Shown here: positions 38,319 to 47,531 of the stretch, in pieces
How positions within the stretch are numbered: position 1 is the first letter of the stretch
How the letters are laid out: every line of letters begins with the position of its first letter
Assembly (NCBI RefSeq): GCF_000236405.1
Contig: NC_016621.1
Coordinates: 285,001-349,000 of the forward strand
Direction of reading: 5' to 3'
Source: Blattabacterium sp. (Cryptocercus punctulatus) str. Cpu
Lineage (GTDB): Bacteria > Bacteroidota > Bacteroidia > Flavobacteriales > Blattabacteriaceae
DNA: 64,000 bases
The notes under the pieces: generated by a model
What the model saw: the letters and a program-made list of their open reading frames with translations, nothing else
Database searches by the model: none
Told to the model about the DNA's origin: nothing
Program-made: the position numbers and the translations under genes

Positions 38319-38627
38319 ATGATTTTAGAATATATAGATCAAAAAAATATAAAAAAAAAAGGAGGTGATAGCGATTTAAGATACTTATCTCCTCTTAAAA
38401 TAGAAACAAAATTAGAAAAAAAATATTGTTTTTTTGAAAAAAGTAATATAAAGTATATAGATTATAAGGATCCTACATTTTTAATAAAATTTTTGAATGC
38501 ACAAGGTAAAATTTTACCACGTCGTATTACAGGTACTCGAAAAAAAAATCAAAATAAATTAAATTCTGCTATAAAAAGATGTAGACAAATTGGTCTTTTA
38601 CCTTTTGTGACAGATGATTTAAGATAA
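38319..38627 (+). CDS. rpsR: 30S ribosomal protein S18
   Basis: The 102-residue S18 is recognised by DLRYLSPLKIETKLEKKYC, IKYIDYKDPTFLIKFLNAQG and KILPRRITGT. I start at the ATG at 38319, five bases after the S6 stop; an upstream ATG at 38268 would overlap S6 by 47 bases. Inside the gene, codons around residue 14 contain AAAGGAGGTGAT, a perfect complement of the 16S 3' tail, at the end of an A10 run and within a predicted hairpin. rplI begins one base after its stop. Confidence 0.95.
   Translation: MILEYIDQKNIKKKGGDSDLRYLSPLKIETKLEKKYCFFEKSNIKYIDYKDPTFLIKFLNAQGKILPRRITGTRKKNQNKLNSAIKRCRQIGLLPFVTDDLR
38358..38396 (+). promoter_or_regulatory. Internal Shine-Dalgarno-like site in a hairpin within rpsR
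   Basis: AAAGGAGGTGAT at 38358-38369 matches the full complement of the usual 16S rRNA 3' end. A segment TATCTCCTCTT at 38386-38396 can pair back with it (about eight pairs with one mismatch, loop of about 14 bases). No start codon stands 5-9 bases downstream, so it is not an ordinary ribosome binding site. It may be chance, since it encodes KGGD. Confidence 0.35.
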
Positions 38628-38628
38628 T

Positions 38629-39078
38629 ATGAAAATTATTCTCAAAAAAGACGTGGAAAATTTAGGGTTTCAATACGATGAATTAGATGTTAAACCCGGG
38701 TATGCTAGAAACTATCTAATTCCTAATGATTATGCTATTTTAGCACTTCCTGGAACAATAAAAAATATTCATGAAATATTGAAACAACGCTATAAAAAGG
38801 AAAGTTTTTTAATCGAAAAATCCAAAGAAATAGAAAAAAAATTAAAAAAATTAACTATAAAAATAAAAGCTAAAGTAGGAAAAGGAGGAAAACTATTCGG
38901 TTCCATTAACAATCAAGAACTAATGAAAGTTTTAAATAAAAAAGGAATTTCTATAGAAAAAAAATCTATAAGAATTCCTGGTAATAAAGTCATTAAGACA
39001 ATTGGAAAACATCAGGTAAGTATACGTTTACATCATAAAAAAGAGTTCACTCTCAATTTTGAAGTATTGTCTTCCTGA
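38629..39078 (+). CDS. rplI: 50S ribosomal protein L9
   Basis: The 149-residue protein has the N-terminal L9 domain (LKKDVENLG...VKPGYARNYLIP), a long connecting helix rich in Lys and Glu (residues 45-75), and the C-terminal domain (GKLFGSINNQEL). It is last in the rpsF-rpsR-rplI operon and converges on mntH with 17 bases between stops. Confidence 0.96.
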   Translation: MKIILKKDVENLGFQYDELDVKPGYARNYLIPNDYAILALPGTIKNIHEILKQRYKKESFLIEKSKEIEKKLKKLTIKIKAKVGKGGKLFGSINNQELMKVLNKKGISIEKKSIRIPGNKVIKTIGKHQVSIRLHHKKEFTLNFEVLSS

Positions 39079-39095
39079 TACGACTTAATTTTAAA

Positions 39096-40430
39096 TTATT
39101 GAAAAGTATTGTATAATAAAACTAAATTTAATAGAACAATGATAATAGTGATAAACCAAGATAATATTTTTAAAAAAGGTCCATTAACAAATAATCCCAT
39201 TTTATTATAATCTCCTGTAAAATTAACTAAAGGAATAATTGCAAAACTTAATTGGATTGATAAAATTATTTGACTAATTATTAGTAATTCTGCAGTTCCT
39301 TTTTCGCCATAAATAATCGAGGCGATCATAGCAGGAACGATAGCAATTAACCTAGTTATTAGTCTTCTAACCCAAGGTTTTAATCGTATATGAAGAAATC
39401 CTTCCATCACAATTTGTCCAGATAAAGTTCCAGTAAGTGTAGAATTTTGTCCTGAGGCTAGTAAAGCTAGTGCAAAAAAAACTCCTGAAAGACTAGATCC
39501 TAGTATAGGCGATAAAAGTTTATGTGCATCCAGAATATCTGCTACTTCTGTATGCCCATATTTATGAAAAGTTGCTGCAGATATGATTAATATTGCTGCA
39601 TTGATAAAAAAAGCTAAAGATAAAGATAATGTACTATCTATCGTTGCATATTTTATGGCCATTTTTTTACCTTCAATAGTACGTTGGTAGTTCCTTGTTT
39701 GTATGATACTTGAATGTAGGTAAAGATTGTGTGGCATTACAGTTGCTCCTAAGATTCCAATAGAAATGTAGAAAGAATGTGAATTTTTAATGATTTCAGG
39801 ATTTGGAATAATTCCTTTTAAAATAGGTAAAATTTCGGGTTTAGAACTAATAATTTCAAAACTAAAACAAATCAAAATTGTAAAAATTAATACAGCTACT
39901 ACACTTTCAATATATCTGAATCCTTTATATTGAAAAAATAAAATGAGTAAAACATCTATGGTCGTAATTAATACCCCCCACGTAATGGGAATTCCAAAAA
40001 GTAATTTTAAGGCTAATACGGAACCAATAATTTCTGCTAAGTCACATGAAGCAATAGCAATTTCGCATAAAATCCATAATATAAAACTAATAAAGGGAGG
40101 ATAATGATCCCTACAGGCTTGTGCTAAATCTCGTTCACAAACAATTCCTAATTTTAAAGATAAATGTTGCAAAATGATAGCAAAAATATTGGATATAAAA
40201 ATAACGGATAAAAGCATGTATCCAAATTTCGACCCTCCAGCAATATCTGTTGCCCAATTTCCTGGATCCATATACCCTACAGCAATTAATAGTCCTGGTC
40301 CAGTAAAAGCAAAAAATTTTCTCCATATTCCTTTTTTTTTAGGAACATAAACAGTAGAAAAAACCTCAGAAAGGGAAGGAGATTTATTCTTTTTTCTCCA
40401 TCCTTTTATTGGATCTTTATTTTTTAGCAT
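39096..40430 (-). CDS. mntH: Nramp family divalent metal (Mn/Fe) transporter
   Basis: This 444-residue inner membrane protein, with about eleven hydrophobic segments, takes up manganese or iron with protons. It shows the metal-site motif MDPGNWATDIAGG in helix 1 and MPHNLYLHSS in helix 6, plus the family loop ASGQNSTLTGTLSGQIVMEG. The N-terminal 35 residues are hydrophilic. It stands alone on the minus strand, divergent from the aromatic operon. No MntR/Fur-type operator was recognisable in the 287-base spacer. Confidence 0.93.
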   Translation of the reverse strand: MLKNKDPIKGWRKKNKSPSLSEVFSTVYVPKKKGIWRKFFAFTGPGLLIAVGYMDPGNWATDIAGGSKFGYMLLSVIFISNIFAIILQHLSLKLGIVCERDLAQACRDHYPPFISFILWILCEIAIASCDLAEIIGSVLALKLLFGIPITWGVLITTIDVLLILFFQYKGFRYIESVVAVLIFTILICFSFEIISSKPEILPILKGIIPNPEIIKNSHSFYISIGILGATVMPHNLYLHSSIIQTRNYQRTIEGKKMAIKYATIDSTLSLSLAFFINAAILIISAATFHKYGHTEVADILDAHKLLSPILGSSLSGVFFALALLASGQNSTLTGTLSGQIVMEGFLHIRLKPWVRRLITRLIAIVPAMIASIIYGEKGTAELLIISQIILSIQLSFAIIPLVNFTGDYNKMGLFVNGPFLKILSWFITIIIVLLNLVLLYNTFQ

Positions 40431-40717
40431 AAAAATAGAATTAGTAGAGTATGAAAATATAAAGTTAACCGTTTTACTATTTTTATTTTTTTTTACGATT
40501 ATCTTCTTTAGGATAAAATTTTTTAAAAAAAATTGTATAAAATAAAATTATTTTTTACCTTTATTCTTTATTTTTTTGATTCCGCGAAGTAAGTAAGAAA
40601 TAAAAAGAAAATGAATAGGACTCCTTATTATTATTATTTTTTTATAGAATTGGTGAATCGGTTTATGGAGGAGTATAGTATATAGTATTATGAGGTAAAT
40701 TAAATATTTCTTACAAC
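40431..40717. promoter_or_regulatory. Divergent mntH/pheA intergenic region
   Basis: This 287-base AT-rich spacer lies between divergent genes and should contain both promoters. A TACCTTTA stretch at 40556 resembles the Bacteroidota -7 element on the plus strand but has no well-spaced partner. I found no leader peptide, no Trp/Phe-rich attenuator and no riboswitch. Confidence 0.35.
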
Positions 40718-41551
40718 ATGAAAAAAATTGCTATACAAGGGATAAAGGGGTGTTTTCATCATGCTGCAGTTTCTAGATACTTTGAAGGATCTCATTACAA
40801 ATTAATGGAATGTTATTCCTTTAGAGAACTTGCCTTTTCGGTTGCTAAATCTAATGTAGATATTGGGGTAATGGCTATAGAAAATACTATAGCAGGTACT
40901 ATATTGACTAATTATAGTCTTTTATCTGAATATAACTTAAGAATAGTTGGAGAAATATATATGCCTATAAGACATCATTTGATGGCTGTTCCTGGACAAA
41001 ATATGAAAGAAATAAAGGAAATTTACTCTCATCCAATGGCCATTTTGCAATGTGAGTTTTTTATAAATTCACATCCTTATGTAAAAATATCCAAGTATTC
41101 TGATACGGCTTCTGCCGCTAAATACATTTCTATATGCAAAAAAAAAGGATTAGCTGCGATTGCATCAGAATATGCAGCTAAAGAATATGGATTAGAAATT
41201 ATTTCTAGAAATATCCAAACCATTAGAAGAAATTTTACCAGGTTTTTTATTATTAAAAATTTTTCAAATAAAGAAGATAATTTTAATAAAGCTTCACTAA
41301 GATTCAAAATTTTCCATACTACTGGTAGTTTATCTCAAATATTGAGTCTTATATCAAATCTTGGAATAAATATGACTAAAATACAATCTATTCCTATAAT
41401 AAAAAAACCTTGGGAATATTTTTTTTATGTGGATATTATATTCAATAATATAAAAGATTATGAGAGAATGAAAATATGTATACAAAGTAACCCCAATCTT
41501 CATAAACTTTCTATTATTGGAGAATATAAAAATGGAAGAATTAGATCTTAA
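40718..41551 (+). CDS. pheA: Prephenate dehydratase
   Basis: The 277-residue enzyme converts prephenate to phenylpyruvate. Catalytic-domain motifs include GIKGCFHHAAVSRYF, AIENTIAGTI, SDTASAAK and NFTRFFII (the TRF signature). A C-terminal ACT domain is present (TTGSLSQILSLISNLGINMT). The GSLSQ part of the usual phenylalanine-binding site is kept, so feedback inhibition is possible. It lacks a chorismate mutase domain; that activity is on the DAHP synthase encoded three genes later. The aminotransferase ATG shares a base with its stop. Confidence 0.94.
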   Translation: MKKIAIQGIKGCFHHAAVSRYFEGSHYKLMECYSFRELAFSVAKSNVDIGVMAIENTIAGTILTNYSLLSEYNLRIVGEIYMPIRHHLMAVPGQNMKEIKEIYSHPMAILQCEFFINSHPYVKISKYSDTASAAKYISICKKKGLAAIASEYAAKEYGLEIISRNIQTIRRNFTRFFIIKNFSNKEDNFNKASLRFKIFHTTGSLSQILSLISNLGINMTKIQSIPIIKKPWEYFFYVDIIFNNIKDYERMKICIQSNPNLHKLSIIGEYKNGRIRS

Positions 41552-42708
41552 TGATTGTTGTAGCAAAAAGAATACATCAAATATCGGAATATTTTTTTTC
41601 CGAAAAAATGAAAGAGATTCAGACTCTTGAAAATAAGGGAATAGATATCATTAATTTAGGAATTGGGAATCCGGATATTCTTCCTCCATACGGAGTTATT
41701 CCTAAAATGAAAGAAGCATCAGAAATAAAAAATGCGAACACTTATCAAAGTTATATTGGTATAGAAAGGTTACGTAAAACTATTGCAGATTGGTATGGAA
41801 ATACGTATAAAGTGGATGTAGATTATCAAAAAGAAGTGTTACCTTTGATGGGGTCAAAGGAAGGAATTATGGATATAAGCCTTTCTTATTTGAACAAAGG
41901 TAATCAAGTTCTAATTCCAAATCCTGGATATCCTATTTATTCTTCTATATCCAAACTTTTAGAATCGGAAGTAATTTATTATGATCTTTATGATAGGGAG
42001 GATTGGTGTCCTAATATAAAACTATTGGAAAATAAAAATCTATCTAAGGTTAAGATTATGTGGATCAATTATCCTCATATGCCAACAGGTGCAACTATAA
42101 CTTTTGAAAAGTTGGAAGAAATAGTCTTTTTTGCGAAAAAAAATCGTATTTTACTAGTGCACGATAATCCTTATAGTTTAATATTAAATAATAATAAACG
42201 TCCTTTGAGTATATTTAATATTCGAGGTTCTAAAGATATTGCTTTAGAATTAAATTCTTTAAGTAAAAGTTATAATATGGCTGGATGGAGAATTGGAATG
42301 ATAATAGGAAAACACGAATATATTAAAAATATTTTAAAAGTAAAAAGTCTCATCAATTCTGGAATGTATTATCCAATACAAATTGGGGCTATAGAAGCAA
42401 TGAATCAAAATTCAGAATGGTTTAAAAAACTCAATCTAGAATATTTAAAACGTAAAAAAATTATATTGGAAATATGTGATCGTCTATATTTAAAATATAG
42501 AAAAAAAAGTTCTGGAATATTTGTTTGGGCTAAGATTCTAGATTTAGAAAAAAATGATCGGAAATGGTCCGATAAAATTCTCAAAAATTATCACATATTT
42601 ATTACACCTGGAAGCATTTTTGGAAATAATGGAAAAGGGTATGTAAGATTATCTATGTGTTGTCCTGTAAAAACTTTGGAAAAAGCAAAAAATAGAATTT
42701 TTTCATGA
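41551..42708 (+). CDS. Class I PLP aminotransferase, probable aromatic aminotransferase
   Basis: The 385-residue fold-type I aminotransferase has the substrate stretch INLGIGNPDILPP, the Asn-Pro-Gly turn PNPGYPIYSS, and the PLP lysine in SLSKSYNMAGWRIGM with the carboxylate-binding Arg following. Its position between prephenate dehydratase and prephenate dehydrogenase, with a one-base overlap before and a four-base overlap after, points to phenylpyruvate and hydroxyphenylpyruvate as substrates. This is inferred from context; related proteins also act on aspartate or diaminopimelate intermediates. Confidence 0.88.
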   Translation: MIVVAKRIHQISEYFFSEKMKEIQTLENKGIDIINLGIGNPDILPPYGVIPKMKEASEIKNANTYQSYIGIERLRKTIADWYGNTYKVDVDYQKEVLPLMGSKEGIMDISLSYLNKGNQVLIPNPGYPIYSSISKLLESEVIYYDLYDREDWCPNIKLLENKNLSKVKIMWINYPHMPTGATITFEKLEEIVFFAKKNRILLVHDNPYSLILNNNKRPLSIFNIRGSKDIALELNSLSKSYNMAGWRIGMIIGKHEYIKNILKVKSLINSGMYYPIQIGAIEAMNQNSEWFKKLNLEYLKRKKIILEICDRLYLKYRKKSSGIFVWAKILDLEKNDRKWSDKILKNYHIFITPGSIFGNNGKGYVRLSMCCPVKTLEKAKNRIFS

Positions 42709-43538
42709 ATATTGGAATTATAGGATTAGGTTTAATCGGTGGATCTATTAGTTTAGGATTAAGAAAATCCAATTTTGGAGATAAATTTCTAGGAATAGAC
42801 TCTAATAAAGAAAATGCTATTCATGCTGTAAAACTTGGAATTGTAGATAAAATAATTTCTTTTCAAGATCTTATTATACAATCTTCCGTTATTATTTTAT
42901 CCATTCCTGTAGATGGAATAAAAAAAATACTTCCAATTATTCTTAATAAAATCAGTAATGATACAGTTATTTTAGATACTGGATCTACTAAGTATGAAAT
43001 TTGTAATAGTGTCTATTCTCATCCAAAAAGAAGTCGTTTTGTGGCTACCCACCCTATTGCAGGAATAGAAAATTCTGGACCAGAATATGCTCATTCAGAT
43101 CTTTTCCATAAAAAAAATTGTATTCTTTGTGATTCTGAACTTAGTGATCCAGATGCGATATTTATCGTAGAGAAAATTTATTCTATAATGGATATGCGGA
43201 TGATTTATATCACATCTAAAGAACATGATTTTTATATTTCTTACGTATCTCATTTACCTCATGTAGTTTCCTTTTCTTTAGCTAGTACTGTTTTAGAAAG
43301 ATTTAAAAATGAAAAAAAATTTTTTAATAATATGAGGGGAAGTGGATTGGATTCTACTACACGTTTAGCGAAAAGCAACCCTGAAACGTGGTTACCTATT
43401 TTTATTTCTAATAAAAATAATCTGATTCAAGCTATGGATGTTTATATAGATCACTTAAAAATATTTCGTAAATATTTAAGAAAAAAAGAATTTCATCAAA
43501 TTGATCGGTATATAAAAAAAGCAAATGATATAAAATAA
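42705..43538 (+). CDS. tyrA: Prephenate dehydrogenase
   Basis: The 277-residue enzyme converts prephenate to hydroxyphenylpyruvate. It opens with the nucleotide-binding motif IGIIGLGLIGGSISLGL. It also has DTGSTKYEICN and the catalytic-histidine region ATHPIAGIENSGPEYA. There is no C-terminal ACT domain, so tyrosine feedback may not act here. Its ATG overlaps the aminotransferase stop by four bases (ATGA). Confidence 0.94.
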   Translation: MNIGIIGLGLIGGSISLGLRKSNFGDKFLGIDSNKENAIHAVKLGIVDKIISFQDLIIQSSVIILSIPVDGIKKILPIILNKISNDTVILDTGSTKYEICNSVYSHPKRSRFVATHPIAGIENSGPEYAHSDLFHKKNCILCDSELSDPDAIFIVEKIYSIMDMRMIYITSKEHDFYISYVSHLPHVVSFSLASTVLERFKNEKKFFNNMRGSGLDSTTRLAKSNPETWLPIFISNKNNLIQAMDVYIDHLKIFRKYLRKKEFHQIDRYIKKANDIK

Positions 43539-43568
43539 AAAAAATATGTTTAATGTATAAATTGTATT

Positions 43569-44648
43569 ATGATGGAAAAAAATATTCTAAATAATAGTAT
43601 AGACAGATCTTGGATTGAAAAGTTTGATAAACCCCTAGTCATATCTGGACCTTGTAGTGCAGAAAGCGAAAAACAAATCAAAGAAACAGCTATAAGGATG
43701 GACACATCCTATGTACAAGTGTTTAGAGCAGGTATCTGGAAACCTAGAACTAAACCGAATAATTTTGAAGGGATTGGGGAAGTTGGACTTCAATGGCTAA
43801 AAAATGTAAAAAAAAATACAGGATTAATGGTTGCTACGGAAGTAGCTAATGCAGAACATGTAAAGTTGGCGTTATCTTTTGATATAGATATTCTTTGGAT
43901 AGGAGCAAGAAGTACAGCAAGTCCATTTACTGTCCAAGAAATTGCGGATTCTTTAAAAGGAAAAGAGGAGAAAATTATCTTAGTAAAAAATCCTATACAT
44001 CCTGATCTAGAATTATGGATAGGAGCTTTAGAACGTTTATTTTCCAAAGGAATTAAAAAATTAGGAGTTATACATCGTGGTTTTTATACTTATAAAACAT
44101 CTAAATATCGTAATCAACCCAACTGGAATATATTATTGAATTTTAATAGTATTCTTCCTAGAATTCCTATTATTTGTGATCCTTCACATATTTGTGGAAA
44201 TAAAAAAGGAATTTTAGAAATTTCAAAAATAGCTTTTCATTTTTTTAGATGTGAGGGATTGATGATAGAAAGTCATTGTGATCCTGATAATGCTTGGAGT
44301 GATGCTAAACAACAAATTACTCCTGAAAAACTTTTGGAAATGTTAAAAAATTTGATATATTCTAATTATGATGATGAAAAATATCAAAATCAGTTAGATT
44401 CTTTAAGAATACTTATTGATGAAATAGATGAAAATATTATTACTCTTTTAGCAGAAAGAATGAAAATTTCCAAAAAATTAGGAATTCTGAAAAAAAAATA
44501 TAATATAGCTTTATTACAGAAAAATAGATGGGAGTATATTTTAAATAAATCTATAAAATTAGGAAAAGAATTAGGTGTTTCGGAAGAAATTATTGAAGAA
44601 ATTTTCAAAATTTTGCATAAAGAATCTATTAATATTCAAAAATATTAA
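43569..44648 (+). CDS. aroG: Bifunctional DAHP synthase / chorismate mutase
   Basis: The 359-residue protein unites the first step of the shikimate pathway with the branch-point mutase. Residues 1-260 form a type I-beta DAHP synthase (VISGPCSAESE, RAGIWKPRTKPNNFEG, DPSHICGNKKG, ESHCDPDNAWSDA). Residues from about 275 form an AroQ-type chorismate mutase helix bundle (LDSLRILIDEIDENIITLLA). This arrangement is characteristic of Bacteroidota. It is the last of the aromatic cluster. Coupling both activities lets prephenate level control flux. Start may be either of the tandem Met codons. Confidence 0.94.
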   Translation: MMEKNILNNSIDRSWIEKFDKPLVISGPCSAESEKQIKETAIRMDTSYVQVFRAGIWKPRTKPNNFEGIGEVGLQWLKNVKKNTGLMVATEVANAEHVKLALSFDIDILWIGARSTASPFTVQEIADSLKGKEEKIILVKNPIHPDLELWIGALERLFSKGIKKLGVIHRGFYTYKTSKYRNQPNWNILLNFNSILPRIPIICDPSHICGNKKGILEISKIAFHFFRCEGLMIESHCDPDNAWSDAKQQITPEKLLEMLKNLIYSNYDDEKYQNQLDSLRILIDEIDENIITLLAERMKISKKLGILKKKYNIALLQKNRWEYILNKSIKLGKELGVSEEIIEEIFKILHKESINIQKY

Positions 44649-44694
44649 AAATAAAATTTAGGATAATAGCAAGCTAAGTCATCAAATAAAAAAA

Positions 44695-45951
44695 ATGCCT
44701 TATTTATTCACTAGCGAATCTGTTTCGGAAGGACATCCTGATAAAATATCGGATCAAATATCGGATGCTATATTAGATCATTTTCTGGCCTATGATTCAG
44801 AAGCAAAAGTTGCTATAGAAACTTTAGTTACTACGGGGCAAATTGTATTAGCAGGAGAAGTAAATTCTAAAACTTGGGTTAATGTTCAAAAAGTAGCTCG
44901 TGATACCCTTAGGAAGATTGGATATACTAAAAATGAATATAGATTTAATGCAGATTCTTGTGGGGTAATTTCTTCTATTCAAGAACAATCTAGAGATTTA
45001 TTCCAGGGGATAATACAAAATAAAAAAAAAGAAAATCAAGGTGCCGGAGACCAAGGTATGGTATTTGGATATGCTATTAAGGAAACAGAAAATTATATGC
45101 CTTTATCATTAGAAATATCTCATTATTTATTAAGGGAACTTTCATCCATCCGAAATGAAGGAGAAAAAATGCTTTATTTACGTCCAGATGCAAAATCACA
45201 AGTTACTCTGGAATATTCTGATAAAAATATCCCTATACATATTCATACTATTGTAATTTCAACTCAACATGATGAATTTGATAAAAAAGAAAAAATGCAT
45301 AAACGTATAGTTCAAGATATTAAAAATATTTTAATTCCAAGGGTCAAGAATATACTATCGAAGGATATAAAAAAATTATTTACCGATCGAACGAAATATT
45401 ACATAAATTCTACAGGTAAATTTGTTACTGGTGGACCTCACGGGGATACTGGAATTACCGGAAGAAAAATTATCGTGGATACTTATGGAGGTAGAGGGTC
45501 TCATGGAGGAGGATCTTTTTCTGGAAAAGACCCTTCTAAAGTGGATAGATCTGCTGCTTATGCTGCTAGGCATATTGCAAAAAATCTTGTTGCAGCAGGA
45601 GTTGCAGATGAATTATCAATACAAATATCTTATGCAGTTGGTATTGCAAAACCGATAGGAATTTTTGTGAATACTTATGGTACATCTAAAAAAGAACTTC
45701 TTGATGAAGAGATTTTACTAAAAATTAAAAAAATTTTTGATTTTCGTCCTTACGCTATAACAAAGAGATTAAAATTGTGTAACCCAATATATGAGGAAAC
45801 AGCTGTTTATGGCCATATGGGAAAAATTCCAAAAAAAGTATGGAAATATTTTTCGGATATAGAAGGAAATAAAAAAAAACAAGAAGTAGAACTTTTTACA
45901 TGGGAAAAATTGGACTATTTGCCTATAATCAAAGAAATTTTTGATATTTAA
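44695..45951 (+). CDS. metK: S-adenosylmethionine synthetase
   Basis: The 418-residue enzyme makes SAM from methionine and ATP. It begins with LFTSESVSEGHPDKISDQ and contains the hexapeptide region GAGDQGMVFGYA and the phosphate loop GGGSFSGKDPSKVDRSAAY. The length matches Bacteroidota homologues. SAM is used by several methyltransferases in this window (prmC, rsmG, trmD). No SAM riboswitch is visible in the 46-base leader. Confidence 0.97.
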   Translation: MPYLFTSESVSEGHPDKISDQISDAILDHFLAYDSEAKVAIETLVTTGQIVLAGEVNSKTWVNVQKVARDTLRKIGYTKNEYRFNADSCGVISSIQEQSRDLFQGIIQNKKKENQGAGDQGMVFGYAIKETENYMPLSLEISHYLLRELSSIRNEGEKMLYLRPDAKSQVTLEYSDKNIPIHIHTIVISTQHDEFDKKEKMHKRIVQDIKNILIPRVKNILSKDIKKLFTDRTKYYINSTGKFVTGGPHGDTGITGRKIIVDTYGGRGSHGGGSFSGKDPSKVDRSAAYAARHIAKNLVAAGVADELSIQISYAVGIAKPIGIFVNTYGTSKKELLDEEILLKIKKIFDFRPYAITKRLKLCNPIYEETAVYGHMGKIPKKVWKYFSDIEGNKKKQEVELFTWEKLDYLPIIKEIFDI

Positions 45952-45990
45952 TTCAATAAAAAATAGGTATTTTTGGTTAAATTTTTAACT

Positions 45991-46791
45991 ATGTCTTACA
46001 ATTTATTGAAAGGAAAAAAAGGGATTATATTTGGAGCTTTAGATGAAAATTCTATTGCTTGGAAGGTAGCAGAACGTGCTTATAAAGAAAAAGCGTCTTT
46101 TATTTTAACAAATACCCCTGCTGCTTTAAGAATGGGAAAAATTTATGAATTATCTCATAAAACAGAATCCATGGTAGTCCCAGCAGATGCTACTTCTATT
46201 ATAGATCTTAATATTTTATTTGATAAAGCTTTAGATCATTTTGGAGGAAAAATAGATTTTCTATTGCATTCCATCGCTATGTCCATAAATATTCGAAAAG
46301 GAATTCCTTATACCTCTATTAATTATGAATTTTTAAGAAAAGGATGGGAAATATCTGCCGTATCCTATCATAAAATCATGCAAACGGCTTGGAGTAAAAA
46401 TGCCATGAATAAATGGGGATCTATTGTAGCTCTAACTTATATTGCTTCTAAAAGAAGCTTTTCATATTATGGAGATATGTCGGATTATAAGTCTTATCTA
46501 GAGAGTATTACACGTAATTTTGGTTATCATTGGGGAATAAAAAAAAAAGTTAGGGTGAATACGGTTTCACAATCTCCTAGTGTTACAAAGGCCGCAAAAT
46601 CTATTAAAGGATTCAATCAATTTTTTATTTTATCTGAAAAAATATCTCCTTTAGGAAATGCTTCGGCACAAGATTGTGCAAACTATATAATTACACTATT
46701 TTCAGATTTTACAAGAAAAGTAACAATGCAAAATTTGTATCATGATGGAGGTTTTTCTAAAACAGGGATTAATGAAACGATGATTTCATAA
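45991..46791 (+). CDS. fabI: Enoyl-[acyl-carrier-protein] reductase
   Basis: The 266-residue short-chain dehydrogenase completes each fatty acid elongation round. It starts MSYNLLKGKKGIIFGALDE at 45991; the upstream TTG gives an unconserved leader. The catalytic Tyr-x6-Lys is in SYYGDMSDYKSYLES, and the NAD/substrate loop is VRVNTVSQSPSVTKAA. It follows metK by 39 bases. FabI is the triclosan target, and no second enoyl reductase is seen in the window. Confidence 0.95.
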   Translation: MSYNLLKGKKGIIFGALDENSIAWKVAERAYKEKASFILTNTPAALRMGKIYELSHKTESMVVPADATSIIDLNILFDKALDHFGGKIDFLLHSIAMSINIRKGIPYTSINYEFLRKGWEISAVSYHKIMQTAWSKNAMNKWGSIVALTYIASKRSFSYYGDMSDYKSYLESITRNFGYHWGIKKKVRVNTVSQSPSVTKAAKSIKGFNQFFILSEKISPLGNASAQDCANYIITLFSDFTRKVTMQNLYHDGGFSKTGINETMIS

Positions 46792-46833
46792 TCTTTATTT
46801 ATTCATTTCAATTTTTTTAGAAAAATATAAAAT

Positions 46834-47490
46834 ATGAAAAAAATTATTTCTCCATCTTTACTTTCAGCAAACCTGGCATTCTTATATCGTGATATAGAAA
46901 TGCTGAATAAAAGTGAAGCAGATTGGTTCCATATTGATATTATGGATTCTTCTTTTGTTTCTAATATTTCTTTTGGTACTTTATTTATCAAACATGTAAA
47001 AAAATATACTCATAAACCTATAGATGTGCATTTAATGATTATGCACCCAGAATACTATATAGAAGAATTTAAATTTTGTGGGGTAGATAACTTACATGTT
47101 CATTATGAAGCTTGTATACATTTAAATAGAACTATTTATTCCATTAAAGAATATGGTATGAAAGTAGGTGTAGCAGTAAATCCTCATACTCCAGTTTTTC
47201 TTTTACAAGATGTTATTAAAGATATAGATTTTGTTTTATTAATGAGCGTAAATCCTGGTTTTAGCGGACAAAAATTTATTCATCAAACTTATCAAAAACT
47301 AGAAGATACTAAAGATTTGATTTTAAAAAAACATTCTTCTGCACTTATCGAAGTAGATGGAGGGATTAATTTAGAAATTGCTTCTTTATTATTCAAAAAT
47401 GGGGCAGATATATTGGTAGCAGGAACTACTATTTTTTCGAATTCTAACCCAAAAAAAATTATTCATAGAATGAAATTAGAAAGCATTTAA
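46834..47490 (+). CDS. rpe: Ribulose-phosphate 3-epimerase
   Basis: The 218-residue TIM barrel interconverts ribulose and xylulose 5-phosphate in the pentose phosphate pathway. Motifs are SPSLLSANLAFL, the metal-binding WFHIDIMDSSFV and HLMIMHPE, MSVNPGFSGQKFI, and IEVDGGINLE with the second catalytic Asp. Its product pool also feeds ribB, which uses ribulose 5-phosphate. Complete and ordinary. Confidence 0.96.
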   Translation: MKKIISPSLLSANLAFLYRDIEMLNKSEADWFHIDIMDSSFVSNISFGTLFIKHVKKYTHKPIDVHLMIMHPEYYIEEFKFCGVDNLHVHYEACIHLNRTIYSIKEYGMKVGVAVNPHTPVFLLQDVIKDIDFVLLMSVNPGFSGQKFIHQTYQKLEDTKDLILKKHSSALIEVDGGINLEIASLLFKNGADILVAGTTIFSNSNPKKIIHRMKLESI

Positions 47491-47531
47491 AATCAGATTT
47501 TTGTATTATTATTCTTTTTTTTTTAATAATC

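Noticed and set aside
44649-44694. SAM riboswitch before metK
   Set aside because: The leader is only 46 bases and AT-rich, with no room for the aptamer.
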